From Vermamoeba vermiformis (taxonomy: Eukaryota; Tubulinea; Echinamoebida): a stretch of DNA of 64,000 nt. A program made the position numbers and the translations under genes. The notes below the pieces were generated by a model, which worked only from the letters and a program-made list of their open reading frames with translations, made no database searches and was not told the origin of the DNA. Below are positions 23,725 to 36,600 of this stretch, piece by piece (position 1 is the first letter of the stretch; each line of letters opens with the position of its first letter). The stretch is taken from assembly GCA_045837725.1 (NCBI GenBank), contig JBEWZL010000236.1:310001-374000 (forward strand), given 5' to 3'.

Positions 23725-24338
23725 TATAAAATTAGCTGAAAAAATAAGTTAAAAATAGCCCTGCTACGCACTGAATTTTATAATAAATATGCAACCGCAA
23801 TCACTCGATTTCCAGTGCTGTTGAAATTTAAAAAATTATTCAACGAATGTGAATTTCTTCTTAATAGTCTATAAACGTGTACCTTAAGCTGGTTCACGAG
23901 GTTTTTTGTTCAAAAAAAAAGCGTCTTGTGTGTTGTTTTTCGGTCGTTTTTCAAAGAAACAACGACTAAAATTGATACTTTTTGACCGTTAGTCTTGTTT
24001 TATTGTTTTTTGACTCAGAACCAACAGAACCCACGGACTCCGGTGCCCTAAAATTTAGAGTCATAAATTACGTTTATTCACTTCATTTTAAACTGCGTGA
24101 GTTACGTTAAACGATGGAAGCAAAGATTGTTGGCGGTCCAGATCGAATCTTATTAAATTCAAATATTAAAAAAAAAAATTTAAAAAATAAAATATTCAAA
24201 TATTTAATAGGAGCGCTTATCGTAATTAATTCAAAAATTATTCTTATTTTTTTAAAGACCAATTTGCGCGCGAAACGAGTCAGCAATTAATTTACAAATT
24301 GGCGGTGCTAATTTTATTTTATATTAATATTTTAAATA
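23725..24338. other. Intergenic, very AT-rich
   Basis: Between orphan copy 2 and the 3' end of the LRR receptor kinase. Long A/T runs near 24165-24200. No gene or structured repeat seen. Confidence 0.6.
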
Positions 24339-27071
24339 TTATTGCTCGAGATTTTTGATTAACGTAACAACTTCAGCCATTGTTGGCCTTAACTCTGGAT
24401 CGATGTTCCAGCAACGATGCATAATGTCTGCTACCTCAGTGGGTATGTCTGGTGATAACTGTGGTGTATATCCGTTGTTTCTAATCTTAATTCCTACTTC
24501 AAGTGGATCTTCGTTCGCATGCGGCTCGCTTCTCGCAAAAACTTCGTACATTAATACACCAAACATCCAAACGTCGCTTTGAGGCGAATAAGACTGATCT
24601 CTTAACGACTCAGGCGCCATCCATCGCACTGGGCCTGTATCAGCTTTGGTCGTGCCTCGTTTTTTGCCTCCATCCAGTTGCCTCGACATTCCAAAGTCAG
24701 AAAGCTTAGGCACACCATTGGCTAGCAATATATTTCGTGCTGCAATGTCTCTATGAACGATACCATTGGCATGCAAGTGGTTCAAGCCAAGTGCAATGCC
24801 CTTGATCAGATCGAGTTTCTGCGCGACTGAAAGATCTGTGTTTGTGTCGAAGAGCTGGACATCAAGACTACCGCCGTTGCAAAACTCCATAATCAGAATC
24901 ATATTGAGGTTATCTGGATGGATACTATAGCCAAGAAGTTGAACGATGTTTGGATGTGGTCTAAAAAGCCAGTACGTTAGGTAATTGTTATCGAACAAAT
25001 CTACGCAGACTATGCTTTCTTATTAAAAGTGCATCGTAGGAATATATTTTAACAATTAATTGTTGAATACTTAGTTTTTTCAACTGCGTTCCGGGATCTT
25101 TTCTAACTTACCGCATGTCAGAGACTAGTTTGATTTCTTCGATGAAGGCATCGCTAACTTGGCTCAAACTGATCTTCAAAGCGACTTGCGACTTCTGCCA
25201 CTCACCAGCGAAGACTTGACCGAAAGATCCGACGCCAAGTAAGTTCTTCACTGTGATTTGTTCGTACGGCGTGAATAGCTTTTGCGGCAATTTCATGATT
25301 TCCTTTTCGAGCAATTCGAAGTTTGGATTGGTCGTTTTCTTCGTCTTGAGCCACTCAGGCAATTCGCTCTTGCTTCTATTCACGGCCTTTTTCTTCTTAT
25401 TCTTGTTGCGGCGCACGAAAAATACGATCAAAAACACTGCTAAACCCACCACGACGACCGGAATAACTACTGCAATGGCTATAATTGCTTCTTGGGATAA
25501 TCCGTCGCTGGATCCAGATCCATTTGGTGTAATTATACTGCCATCAGGCGCTACGCCGGGTGTAATAACAACTGGGTTGCCTAATATAGATAGTGTAAGT
25601 AGTGAATTGAATTCATTACTAAATTAGGAAATCGAGCTTACAATTAGTGGGATTGCCTGACATAGTGCAAATAGCCGCAGGCTTGCAATCCGAACAAAGC
25701 AATGTATTTTTGATTGAACAAGTTGTGAGCGCGTTGGTTGATATTTCAAAACAGTTCTTAACATTGACGTTGTTGATGTCGCTAATTATTCTGGTTAGAT
25801 CCAGAAGGAAAATAATTTTTGCTACGTACATGATCCGAAGCCTTAATAGATTGGTCATATTAGGCATTAATCCCGTTATATATCTGAGGCCTGAAAGATA
25901 CCTGATCGTGTTATTAGTTACTTAAATTTAAACTGCGATCCGCTTTCGAGTCACTCACAATTCTTCGATATTTGGAATACCATCGAACGAAGGGATGGTG
26001 CCGTTTATCTGATTGAGTGTATTTAGAGTCCTAATTGTTATATCAGTTAAATTTGCGAATGTTAGAGGCGATCGATCCGCTTACAAGGACTTCAGGTTCG
26101 GCATGTTCATCGGTGGAATAGTTCCGGTTATATAGGGCGAATTTGCTATGTTCCTATTCAATATGAGATTAATACTTCGGAATCATGCGAGCAAAACTTA
26201 CAAGAAACCGATTGACGACAGCTGGAAGAGAGACGGTGGGATCGTGCCAGTTAAATTTCTGTTGAGGTTAATAGCCAGCGCTTCTAAGCCCTCTGAAAAC
26301 TCTGGTATAGTGCCAACCATTGAATTATTGCCTAAAAACCTGGTAGAAAACCTTATTTAAACTCGATCCTAATTTGCCTAATTTGGAAAATTCTTTAAAA
26401 GACAATTTTCTACGAAGAGTGTCGTGCTAAGTACTTACAGCTGCTTGATACTAGGTAACGCAGTGAATCGACTTAAATTGGTGGATAATTGATTAGATTC
26501 GAGCACGCTAAAAACAACGATCAGATGTGAATTCACATAAACCAGACACGTACACGTATTGGAGCTGCGGAAGATGAAAAAACTCGTCCGGGAGAGCCCC
26601 TGTAAGTCCTATTCCCGACAATGCTCTGTAGATATTAAAAAGGAATCAGATCGAATCCCAATCTCGAAAAAAAAATCAACCTACATGTATTGAATATTCG
26701 TTAAATTGCCTATTGTAGGCGACAGATATCCACCAATACTTGGAATATTATTTTGAGACCTAGATAATACTCTGACACCTTGTTAATTAATTTCTGAAAT
26801 CCAACCGGTTGTTTTTTTAACATCGTTACGAGACTTACAGCTGTATAATCGTGTTATTATCTCCGTTGCATGTTATTCCCTGCCAATTGCAAGCATTTGA
26901 AGCGTTGGTTGCGTCCCAATTTAATGGCACTGAATTAAATGTTTGCACGAGATCGAGCAGTGCTTCTTGTTCTGCGGCAGGGAGTTGTCCTTTAACAGGC
27001 AAAAATATATTTAAAAATACAATACTAAATGTTAATCCGATCCAGAAACGACAAGGATTAGGAATTGACAT
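24339..27071 (-). CDS. LRR receptor-like protein kinase (plant-like architecture)
   Basis: Start at 27071 with signal peptide (PCRFWIGLTFSIVFLNIFLP). An LRRNT-type cap follows: EQEALLDLVQTFNSVPLNW, then CNWQGITCNGDN, exactly the plant LRR-kinase pattern. About ten short exons between 26840 and 25620 each carry roughly one LRR (LTGALPDEFFHLPQLQY, NLTGTIPPSLFQLSS, ITGTIPPMNMPNLKSL, INGTIPSFDGIPNIEEL). After a Cys-rich cap and a Gly/Ser linker comes the transmembrane helix (VVIPVVVVGLAVFLIVFFV, about 25450). A basic juxtamembrane region leads into the kinase: P-loop GVGSFGQVF, VALK, HRDIAARN, LSDFGMSRQ, WMAPES, then the C-lobe to 24339. Kinase motifs are intact. A role in sensing bacteria or peptides is inference by analogy. 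Confidence 0.88.
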
Positions 27072-27745
27072 TTGCAAAGTATACGCAATTATAAATACTT
27101 TGCCTTGCCTGGATCTGCACGTAATTAATGAAAAAACAATCGAGTCTATCAACGCAGGTATCTGCCTCTTTTCTGACAATAATTTTTTGCTGTCAAGTGT
27201 GATCCGATCCACAAAAATTCTAAACTTCTTCGCAGAACTGTCTGAGTTCATTATCAGTCCATTTGAATAGCCATAATATTATAGATATTTTATCACGTGA
27301 AAGGTAAATTCATTTCGGTAAATCATTCGTAATGTGGTTGTGGGTACGTTTCGTATTCCGAGCTTCGCGATTATCGATTGTATTACCCACGATTACATTT
27401 GATAATTTCAATGTGCAGCAATTGAGTCGGATATCATCCGTCCTTGTTTTCACATAAACAATTTTATTTGAATTTTTGCTTGTGCAACTCGATTCGATTG
27501 GTTATTTAAACACAAAAATGCATTTTCTAATTGCGTTGCAGGAAAGTAGTTTCAACGACGTGATCTACCATCTCCGTAATGATTAAAAATGGTATTTTTG
27601 GGTTCGTAACAACTAAATTCCGTAACAATAGCTTCCGGAGGTACAATATTCCTTTTATTACGAAGGTTGAGACTACATAAAAGCTGAAAATGTAGATTTT
27701 GTCATTTAATAGCGGTTGTTGATAGTACTAAGTGAAAGTCGAAGA
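27072..27745. promoter_or_regulatory. Divergent intergenic promoter region
   Basis: Upstream of both the LRR kinase (-) and the START protein (+). AT-rich. No distinct element recognised beyond the head-to-head arrangement. Confidence 0.45.
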
Positions 27746-28691
27746 ATGGATTCGGATCAAAAGCAAAGGATTCTGGCTGTCGCCGCAGAAGCTATGCAGG
27801 AATGGGACCAAAAATTAGCGGCAACAGATTGGAAGGTAGAAAAGGATAGTGTAAGTCAATTTGTACGGATTTGAATTGTTTTTTGAACTAATTTTCTTTA
27901 TCAGCACGGCATAATAATAGCCAAATCCAAAATTTTTACGGATAAAAAGCGACCGTTGTGTTGGAAAACCGAATTTACTGTTGAAGAGGAGATCGAGCGA
28001 GTTACGAGGTTTTTCAAAGGTTAGTGCAGATTCAGATCGAACCAACTTTATCTCTTTGATATCAAATTAGCGTCTATCCTTGACAAATACTTTTGCATAA
28101 GGATTTTCTAAAGTTGACGCTTTTCAGACCCCGCGATCCGCAAGAAATGGGACAAAGCGACGGATGAGTTTGTTATCTTAGAGACCATCTCTGATGAAGT
28201 ATTCCTCACGCATGCAAAGACAAGTAGCGTTGGCGTAATTAGTGCACGAGATTTTATTGAAGCCAGGTAAGTTCAGTTTCAGCAACATCCGCTTTAAAAA
28301 TAGATGCTGACCAAAAAATACTTCCGTAGAAACTTCGTGCTTAAAAAACAAGGCGATCATATTACCCAATTTATAATGGTCGGTACTAGCATTCAACTAG
28401 ACAAATACCCGCCAAAGAAGGTAAATTATTTTCGGATGCGTTATGTACTCTTATTAATTTCCGTTTGCGCCTTAGAAAGTCGTTCGAGGAATGGCCTATT
28501 CTAGTGGTGTGCAATTAGACCGCGCTCAAGTCGATGGAAAGTCGGTTACTAAGGTCACATTCTTAAATCAAGTCGACATCAACGGTTGGATCCCTGAAGC
28601 TGCTGTCAACGCTGCTATGACGAGCCAAATGTGTCAAATGGCTCAAACTGTACAGAAGAAAGCTAAGGATGACGATATATTCTCAGAATAA
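27746..28691 (+). CDS. START-domain lipid-binding protein
   Basis: Exons 27746-27850, 27905-28019, 28128-28266, 28330-28420 and 28476-28691 join in phase to give a protein of about 221 residues, the size of a lone START domain. Typical START blocks are visible: LCWKTEFTVEEEIERVTRFF, then WDKATDEFVILETISDEVF, SARDFIEAR (the usual RDF motif), the FVLKKQGDHITQF strand, the RGMAYSSGVQ strand and the C-terminal helix WIPEAAVNAAMTSQM. START proteins bind one sterol or phospholipid and move it between membranes. No signal peptide or transmembrane segment, so it is probably cytosolic. Ligand unknown. Confidence 0.8.
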
Positions 28692-28877
28692 TATCGACAA
28701 TGCGTTGAAAAATTTTGACCAGATCTTGTCACAACTTTTCTCCTTTATAATGTGTATTTTATGAATCTCTACCTTAGTATTGTATTTCTTAGTCGAATAA
28801 ATAATGCTTCTTCCGCCGGTTTTGCCTAAAAAGGAATTGACAGGGGCGTAAATTATATTATTTTGTCAGCCGTTTGG

Positions 28878-30241
28878 ATGGAGCACACAAGTGGCGATAT
28901 TCAACTGATATTCTTCAAACATAATTCAATTCACCAAAAAAATGAAACGAAGGTCAAGCCGAACTTAAAAGAAGTCGTTAAACGAAGTTTTGAGGATGTA
29001 GATCGGTTGGATTTGACGCAATTCAGCACAGAAAGGCCGTTGAATATTATTTTACAAACTCTAAGCCTTGAATTTTTCGATTCGTTGGCGTTATTTTATT
29101 TCTTTGGCTTCTTGAAGGATTACGCGACATCTGACTTTTATTATTCCAATTTGCACTTTTACACGTAAGTTTGACGACGAAAAATTTTGCATAATATTTG
29201 GAGTTAATTATCGATCATTTTGTAGGATTAAAGTTGGCAAGTTAACTGGATCGGACCTGAAAAAAATTATAGAAAATTTACGCCTGGATTTTAAGTCCAA
29301 AACAGCATTAAAAACGATTCCTATTTCTAAGAAGTAAGTATTAGAATTAATATTAACGAAATTTCGATTATTCATAACGAGATCAAGATCTGATTATAAT
29401 TTATTTTTATTTGCAGTGACTTGCTATCATTAAAAAAGCTTAAAGAAGACGATAATATGGATATAGACGATAATTCTAGCATAAATAAGAACATTTCGCT
29501 GATAGATCCAGCAACACTTGAAAACACAAAATATCTTTTGCTCGAATTGCGCGCAGATCCACTTAAAGAAAAATTAGAGGCAGTCACTTATTGGTAAATA
29601 CATTATACTATCTATTATTACCGTTTATATTAACTATTGCGAAGGTCTCGGCTTATTAACGAAGAACTTTATTGGCGATGTCGTTACGAATATGAAAATG
29701 CCGTTTGCAACACATTAGGCGGTGCCTATGCCACGTTAAAACGCGTAAGCACTCATATATATTTTATAATTCCTATCGAACAAAATACGTCACTTTCAAT
29801 CGCAGATCTGGAGGCTCGTTTTTTGCTCCACGGATTCGTTCTTTTATTCGATGCAAATCGATCATTTACTTATTATACTTATTTTGTTAATAATATTTAT
29901 TGCTTTATGTAGTTATGGAAGTCTAAAGACTTTGCAGCACGACAATTATTTTTAGCGAAGAAAGTTGGCGATGAAAGATTGGCCGTTAAATCGCGCATAT
30001 TCATTTGCTTGTATTATATCAGCGCAGAAGAGTTTAAGATAGCACATGATGAGCTAAATGCTATTGAAAAAGACGCGAAAGCCATGGGCGATGAACAGGT
30101 AAATTTTGACCCGAGATCCATTTTCCAAATTAGGAACTTTTGTTGACGATTTTTTTGCTTTAGCTTGTTGGATTAGTTGATTATGCACGAGTTAAATTAG
30201 AAGAACGAAAGCAAGAAGTCGCTAAAAATCTAGGAAATTAA
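28878..30241 (+). CDS. Helical (TPR-like) protein of unknown function
   Basis: Exons from 28878 (MEHTSGDIQLIFFK), then about 29226-29332, 29417-29593, 29645-29742, 29913-30099 and 30165-30241. The N-terminal half is mixed; the C-terminal half is alpha-helical and TPR-like (AARQLFLAKKVGDERLAVKS, FKIAHDELNAIEKDAKAMGD). A serine/acid stretch (DDNMDIDDNSS) lies in the middle. An alternative start at 28807 (MLLPPVLPKKELTGA) would need a 22-nt intron, so I prefer 28878. I do not recognise the family; a scaffold role is a guess from the repeat-like helices. Confidence 0.6.
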
Positions 30242-30290
30242 TTGCTGCCGATCATATTGTACATAAAATTTACTTATTTTAGTAATTATT

Positions 30291-31487
30291 CTACAACTTC
30301 ATTCTAGCTCTTATATCATTCCACATATTCTCGCAAGCATTGCAAACAGGATTATTATATTTGAACGAACATTTGGATCTGTCCCATTCGTATCCGTTTT
30401 CCAAAGTGTATTGCAAAATGTCTGCAAAATGAGGTGCGCAATGTACAATACCATAGCCAATGCCTTCTTCCCATTTCCAACCATGTTCGCGCATTAATTT
30501 GAGCATATCCATTCGTCCTTTAGTCGCGGCATTTGTAAGGGCATATTGTGGTTGCTGACAACCATTTTCGATCAATAATTTCAAGCAATCGTAGCTGCCA
30601 TATGATATTGCACCACTCGCTGCGGTATCTGACATTTTTACTCCCAACTTGAGGAAGTATTTAATTTTTTCTAAGCTGCCTTGTTCGGATGCGTAATTGT
30701 AAACTACTGGTGTCCATTCAGCTCCATTATTTGTAGCAAATTCTATTAATTCCATTGATCCGCATGTTACTAAGTTCGATAGAGCATTAGTAGTCCAAGT
30801 TTTGCCAGCTTGTTCAAAAACAAATTTCAGCATCTCGATCGACCGAGACAAAGCGGCATTTCTAAAAGCGCTAGGAGTCATTGATGCGCCATTATTCAAA
30901 GCGAATTGCAAGCACTTCATTGATCCACGTAAAATAGCATTTTCTACCACGGCCATCTTATTCCATCCAATATTTTTCTGGATTAAGTACTCCAAACATT
31001 CCACACTATCATTCTCGCATGCTGCAATAGCTGCTTGTGGTTTAGCGACTACTTTATGGCTCATTGCGTATTTTAAGCAATTTAAATGACCTCCTGCAGC
31101 CGCGTTATCGCAGACAGTGTGGCGCATCGGACATTTAATTGCAAAACAGTATTCCAAGATATTTAAATGTCCGTGTCTAGCTGCATGATTTGCCACGTCA
31201 AAAGATACTTCGAATCCTTTGCATTCTTTGAAATATTTGAGCAGATCGAGGGATCCTATATCGGCAAGTTCATTCATGACGTAAAATCGAACTTCCCATA
31301 ATTTGCCTTTATCTTCATTAATAAACATCTTCTTAACAAGTTTGTGGAATTGTTTTGAGACTAGGCCAATGTTATATAAAGTTATTCTGCTCATTGCTGT
31401 GTAAGCCGGATGTGATGCTTTTCTATCAATCGCAAAATTTCCAATAATACAATTCCACATATCCGTTGGTAATTCTGTACCTTCCAT
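30291..31487 (-). CDS. F-box/ankyrin-type repeat protein, giant-virus-like repeats
   Basis: Single exon, 398 codons. The N-terminus (ELPTDMWNCIIGNFAIDRK and LYNIGLVSKQFHKLVKK) is F-box-like. About nine degenerate ankyrin units of the form CLKYA...G....A...AA..G follow (HLNILEYCFAIKCPMRHTVC, HLNCLKYAMSHKVV, SMKCLQFALNNGASMTP, DCLKLLIENGCQQPQYA). This CLKY/ENGC style is common in amoeba-infecting giant viruses as well as in amoebae. Such proteins are thought to link targets to SCF ubiquitin ligases. The intron-free structure fits either a young retrocopy or horizontal transfer; direction cannot be told here. Confidence 0.75.
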   Translation of the reverse strand: MEGTELPTDMWNCIIGNFAIDRKASHPAYTAMSRITLYNIGLVSKQFHKLVKKMFINEDKGKLWEVRFYVMNELADIGSLDLLKYFKECKGFEVSFDVANHAARHGHLNILEYCFAIKCPMRHTVCDNAAAGGHLNCLKYAMSHKVVAKPQAAIAACENDSVECLEYLIQKNIGWNKMAVVENAILRGSMKCLQFALNNGASMTPSAFRNAALSRSIEMLKFVFEQAGKTWTTNALSNLVTCGSMELIEFATNNGAEWTPVVYNYASEQGSLEKIKYFLKLGVKMSDTAASGAISYGSYDCLKLLIENGCQQPQYALTNAATKGRMDMLKLMREHGWKWEEGIGYGIVHCAPHFADILQYTLENGYEWDRSKCSFKYNNPVCNACENMWNDIRARMKL

Positions 31488-31857
31488 GTTTAATTCAACC
31501 TATAATATTAGTATTAATTAAATATTTAATTAAAATTATTCCCTTTTGGATGCGAAGTTAATTTAACCAATTCAGTTACTTACATTTTGCTCGCTATGAA
31601 TAATTTTCGTTTTGTACTTGTTGTACTAAACCTCTGAGCTTTGCACGGAGAGCCATAACGACTGTGTTAACTCCGAATCGTGAAATTGTAATGAAAAACC
31701 TTTTTGCTTGGGAATATCAGTACTGAATTATACCCAATTTTAATCAGACGATTGAAATAGTCCGCGTCCCAGTCAAAGAAGGTCACCTAATGACTTGACT
31801 TCGATTTTACGTAAAATCTTCTTAAAAAAAATCAAGTCTTGTTTCAACAGTTATTTT
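31488..31857. other. Divergent intergenic
   Basis: Between the F-box/ankyrin gene (-) and the LRR gene (+). AT-rich; nothing recognised. Confidence 0.5.
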
Positions 31858-33521
31858 ATGCTGTTCAGCTCCACAATGAAACAAACGGTAAGAATAATTA
31901 GCAATTATACGATGTATCATAAATACTTATTATTCATTAACGCCATAAATATGACGTCTACGCTGTTTTCAATTGAGATCGAATTTCAAATCAGAAGACT
32001 TACGGTTTTGCCACTTAAGAAATTTGCTAGTGAATTTTTTACGCGAAATATGCTTAGAATTAGGAATACACGAATTTTGGGATTTTAATAACGATTTTAA
32101 TTTTTAGGTGACAGATGCGTGGCAGTTAGGAAACGTTCTGAACAAAAAACAACCGTTTAAGTTCGCTAAATATGGCTGCTCAGTTCATGAACTAGAATTT
32201 CCTCGAATGATCCAATCAAAAGCACTTCTATCAGCGCTCAAAAAATCTCCGTGCCCGATCAAGCGAATAGTTTTCATCAACGAAGCAGCCGCAGCTAGAC
32301 AAGAAAAAAATGAAGAAATTAATCGAAGTTATGCTTATTAATAAGTCAATAAGATCTATTCGGTTGATGGAAATGGGTAAGGCAGATCCGACCAAAACTA
32401 AATTGGATGCGTTCTTCTCGCACATGCTAGCACTTATTAAGGCAATGAAGAATATTAAAACGATCGAATTATCATATTTCAACGAAGATCCAGCTATTAC
32501 ACGATTTTTTGAATCGTTAAAGGAGATCAACCACATCCGCCTCAAAATCCAACTTTGCAACTTCTCGCTTCAAACGCTGTTGGCATACTTAACAAGCGCA
32601 AAATATCAGCCGATATTAAAATTGACTAATATGGAACAAGATTTTATTACTGAAGTGTTGCAAAATCAAGCTAAAAATGGAATATTGAAGGATCTCGTCT
32701 TGACGGACATGGAATTGACAGTAGAACAATGGAAAATATTATTAAGCCTATCAAATGTGAATAGCATCAGTTTATTAAGATGCGCGATGAGTCTCTCAAC
32801 TTGGAAGCAGATCTCGGTTTTGGTCTTGGAAAACAAATTCATCAAAACCTTAGATTTCGTTGATCGGACATTGACATTAGACCATTTTTCAGATTTGCTG
32901 TCAAAGAGTAAATATTTGCAAAGATTCGGCAAAAAAACGAAAGAAGACTCAGAGTCAATCGAAGACAAAGCAACTTTAACTGGCTTAGCACAAGCCTTGA
33001 AAAATAATTCAACATTGACTTATTTGGATATTAGAGGATCAAAGTGCCATTTTAAACCAGTAGCTGAGATATTGACACAAAATGCAACCTTAAGAACTTT
33101 ATGCGTGGATCTGGATGTGGCATGTTGTGACAGCAAAGCAAAAGGATTCTGGAAGTTTATCGATGCCTTAAAAAATAACACCACATTAACGGCATTAAAA
33201 TTCGATCACATTTATTATCGCAAATATAGAACTATGGGAGACGCCGAGAAAGATCCGTTCAAAGTGGATCCGCTTCAAGCATTTGCGGAAGTACTGAAAG
33301 TCAACAGAACGCTTATATACATCTCGAGATTAGAGGCAAATGAAGATTTGATTCGTAATCGCAAAGAACATGATCGTGTCAAGTGGAATTGTATTTGGTT
33401 CGTTCACATGATCAAACGAAATGCAGATCTGTTCCGGCAACTGCCAATTGAAGTGTGGCTCAATATCATTGGTCAGTTTGGCGTGCCTGGATTGGAAAAG
33501 ATTTTGTTACGGGCAGAATAA
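31858..33521 (+). CDS. LRR protein with F-box-like C-terminal tail (one frame break)
   Basis: A short first exon 31858-31887 (MLFSSTMKQT) joins in phase at 32108 (VTDAWQLGNVLNKKQ) across a 220-nt intron. The protein carries ribonuclease-inhibitor-type LRRs (STLTYLDIRGSKCHFKPVAE, ATLRTLCVDLDVACC, TTLTALKFDH) and ends in QLPIEVWLNIIGQFGVPG, the same F-box-like tail as the LRR protein at 17464-19038. At 32304-32310 a run of seven A splits the reading frame: EAAAARQEK upstream is one frame and KKLIEVMLINKSIRSIRLME downstream is another, although both are LRR. One base gained or lost in the A run would explain it, as a sequencing error or a real mutation. Confidence 0.7.
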
Positions 33522-33669
33522 ATCCGTTATTGGCTTCTAATCAAAAATCAATCAGTTTTTTTGTGCAGAGCTATTTACCAATACGTTATTTTATACTAAT
33601 AATTACATATGTACAATTATATTACAATAATTTTCATATTATATACATTTAGTACTTATTATTGTGCCA

Positions 33670-36600
33670 TTATTCATCGCTGTCGCTGCTACTCGAGTGA
33701 GATTCTTCGATCGAGATTGACTGTTGTTTTTCAATTTTTTTCGGAGTCGGCGGAACAACTACCACTTCGGGAATTTCATGAACCGTCTTCATCGAGCTAG
33801 CCGGTGTCGGAACATTAGTGCTTTTTTCCGTGGTTGAGTAATTTGACTTTGCAGAACTTCTTCTCGATTTCTTCTTGTCGCTATTTCTGCGCTGTTCTTT
33901 GTTAATTTTTTTCTCCTTTTTCTTCGCTTTGTCTTTCTTATTCCCCGCTGTGACAGCCTCTAAAATCAATGACAATTTTTCTTCCAAATTCGAGATCCGC
34001 TCTGCTTGTGAACTCAATTCGTTCTTAATGCCATTGACAATCATATTCACTTCTTCAACGTTGAATTCACTGTCGGTTTCTTGCGTCCTCGGTGAGTACA
34101 AATCAGATCTGTGGAACTTTCTCTTGGATTTGCTTTGACTATTGGCCTCCTGTACTGGATCATACGTGACACCTTCAAAAAAACAATTAAACATTGCTAT
34201 AATAGTCATACCGAATACATACCAGGCATTTCTGCGAGATATTCGTTTAGATCTGATTTGCGACACACGACGAAAAATCTGTCTTGTTCTTGCAGCACGG
34301 TGTTGTGTGACGGACACGTGTGCACATAGCCTTCTGTGGCACCTGAAATTATTGCAAAGATTAATCATAAGGCAAGTTCGAGTTCGTTCAGTGAACGAAA
34401 TTTTCATGAAGGGAATATTTGAGGAAATTTCACCTACCGTGAGTTCCAGCGCATCGATACAGTCCTAGTGGCAGCAAAACTTTCTTCCGCACTGCCCAGC
34501 GGAAAAAATCTTTGAAAGTTCTTTGTCTCTTCTTCAATTTCGCCTGCAAACAAACATTCAGCAAAAATATTTCCTTATTTGGTATAACCTGAACTTACAA
34601 TGAACTCTTGTGGCATCGGAATTTGAATGACACATGAAGGCGTTGATTTTTCATAGCTGAGCATCAACTTCAAGGCAATGATAATGTCCGTATTAAAGAA
34701 CAACTTGGCCGTCAAACTTTCAAAAGTAGATCCGAGCACCACACGACCAGATCCGAACGGGGCTGATAACAACGAGTACTTTCCTTGCGTAAATTTCGTC
34801 TCCAATTCCGACAGTAGTTTGCTGCCCTGGCCTTTTTCGTGGAAAAATCGAACACTTTCTTCGTTGCCCAGCTCAACAATGACACGTGCCTTTTGCAACA
34901 ACAGCTCGCGAATTGCATTCTGTTCGGTGACAGTAAAGTACGACAGAATGGCATCGCTGTCACTCGTGAATCGATCGACTACATTGCTGTCCTCCGTCGC
35001 ACTCGTCTTGTCTTCACCGCTCTTCAGAATCAAAATCTGCAAATTGCCTCGTTAAAATCTATTGCCATATATAGATAAAATAATCGTGTGTACCTTGTCT
35101 GCCTTGCTAATTCCAGCGTGTTTGAGATCAAGCTGAATCATCGGTGAACCCTAAAAAGGAAATTAAATTTAGACTTTGTTAATTGCGTTCATGAATCAAA
35201 TTTACCTCGATGACGTAGACTTCAGGGAAAATTCCAATTTGGACCCAATGTGCCAAGTAATCAGCGGGCAATTCGGGGATTAAAATAACGATTTGTTGGA
35301 TCTTCGGCAATCGCTTGAATCTCAACGGACCAATCAGATAAAACAAGCCTTCTAATGTTGACGCACAAATAATTAAATGGCGCTCAATACTCTCTTCGAA
35401 TTCAACGCTGAATCTGTACGCCGAATTGAAATTTCGCTAAAAAAACAGAACCAGTTAGCCAGTAAGAATAAAATTTCAACATTTTTCGCGGCTTACGGGA
35501 GCAGGCGACAAATGAAACGCGTTTTGAAAAGATTCAGCTTTGTTGAGTGCCTGTGCTTGCGCAGCTGTTTCAGCTTTGAGTTCACTCTGGGACAGTCTTC
35601 TACGCAATGGGCCATTGCTGTCCACCAACGGCTCTTTGAGAAGCGAATTCCTCTCCTTAACGCCCTCTAAATTACCCGAGGCTGTCAACGTCGCTGAGGC
35701 CGTAATCCTGAACATCAAAATGACATCAATACCAAATATGGAAATCTGTGAACATCAGGGTGACTTACACTTTAATGTCCGAGGCGGTGGGAGCAGTCAA
35801 AGAATCCATTTCCACGGCTTTCATTGTCGTAGGAGCTACGCTCAACAACGCCGTAGCTTTTCTTCGCACCAAAGTTCTGGGCGTAGATTTGTCCAATTGT
35901 TCGCCCGTTCTATCCAAGACAATCGACAACGCTCTCTTCCAATCAGCTGAGGTTGATTTTTTCACGGAATCAGGGTACGCGTCTTCGTAATCGTGCGTGA
36001 GTCGCTTCACTTCGCCAATGTCTATTTCGGGGAATGTTTGACACTCGGCAATGTTGTCTGCTGCATTGTACGAGTCGAGAATAATGAACACGGAGTCTGT
36101 GCTCACTAATGTCGTGGAATACGGGAACAGCTCCATAATGTCATTTTCACGACGAATAGCAAACATGATCGCATTGTACTCGTAGTATATTGCCTTAAAT
36201 GGTGTCAAAATCAAGAGTGCCTATATTAATAACGAATTATCACTTACTTCAGCTGCCTCATCAAATCTCTTGCCAACAAAACATTCGGGCAATCGCATTC
36301 TAAATATTCCGTGCTCTTTGCTCTTGGCTACAATGACCGAAGTTAAACCGTATTATTCCGCACGAGAATGCATAATACGTACTGTAATCCTCTTGCCATC
36401 TGCCCTGGTAGTTCTTTTGTTGCAGCTTTGCAAGTGAGATCAAATCGTTCAAAAATGTGCTCATGCCAGGGAACAAAACATTGGCACCGATCAAACTCTG
36501 TAGATACATTTCGTTAAATAACCTTATTCTCGGGATTATAGAATCGTTAACTTACAAAATTGAGCTCTTTCATGCACACAATGTTCGTGATACCCTCACG

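Noticed and set aside
28807-28877. Upstream start for the TPR-like gene with a 22-nt intron
   Set aside because: Intron would be much shorter than usual; the ATG at 28878 suffices.
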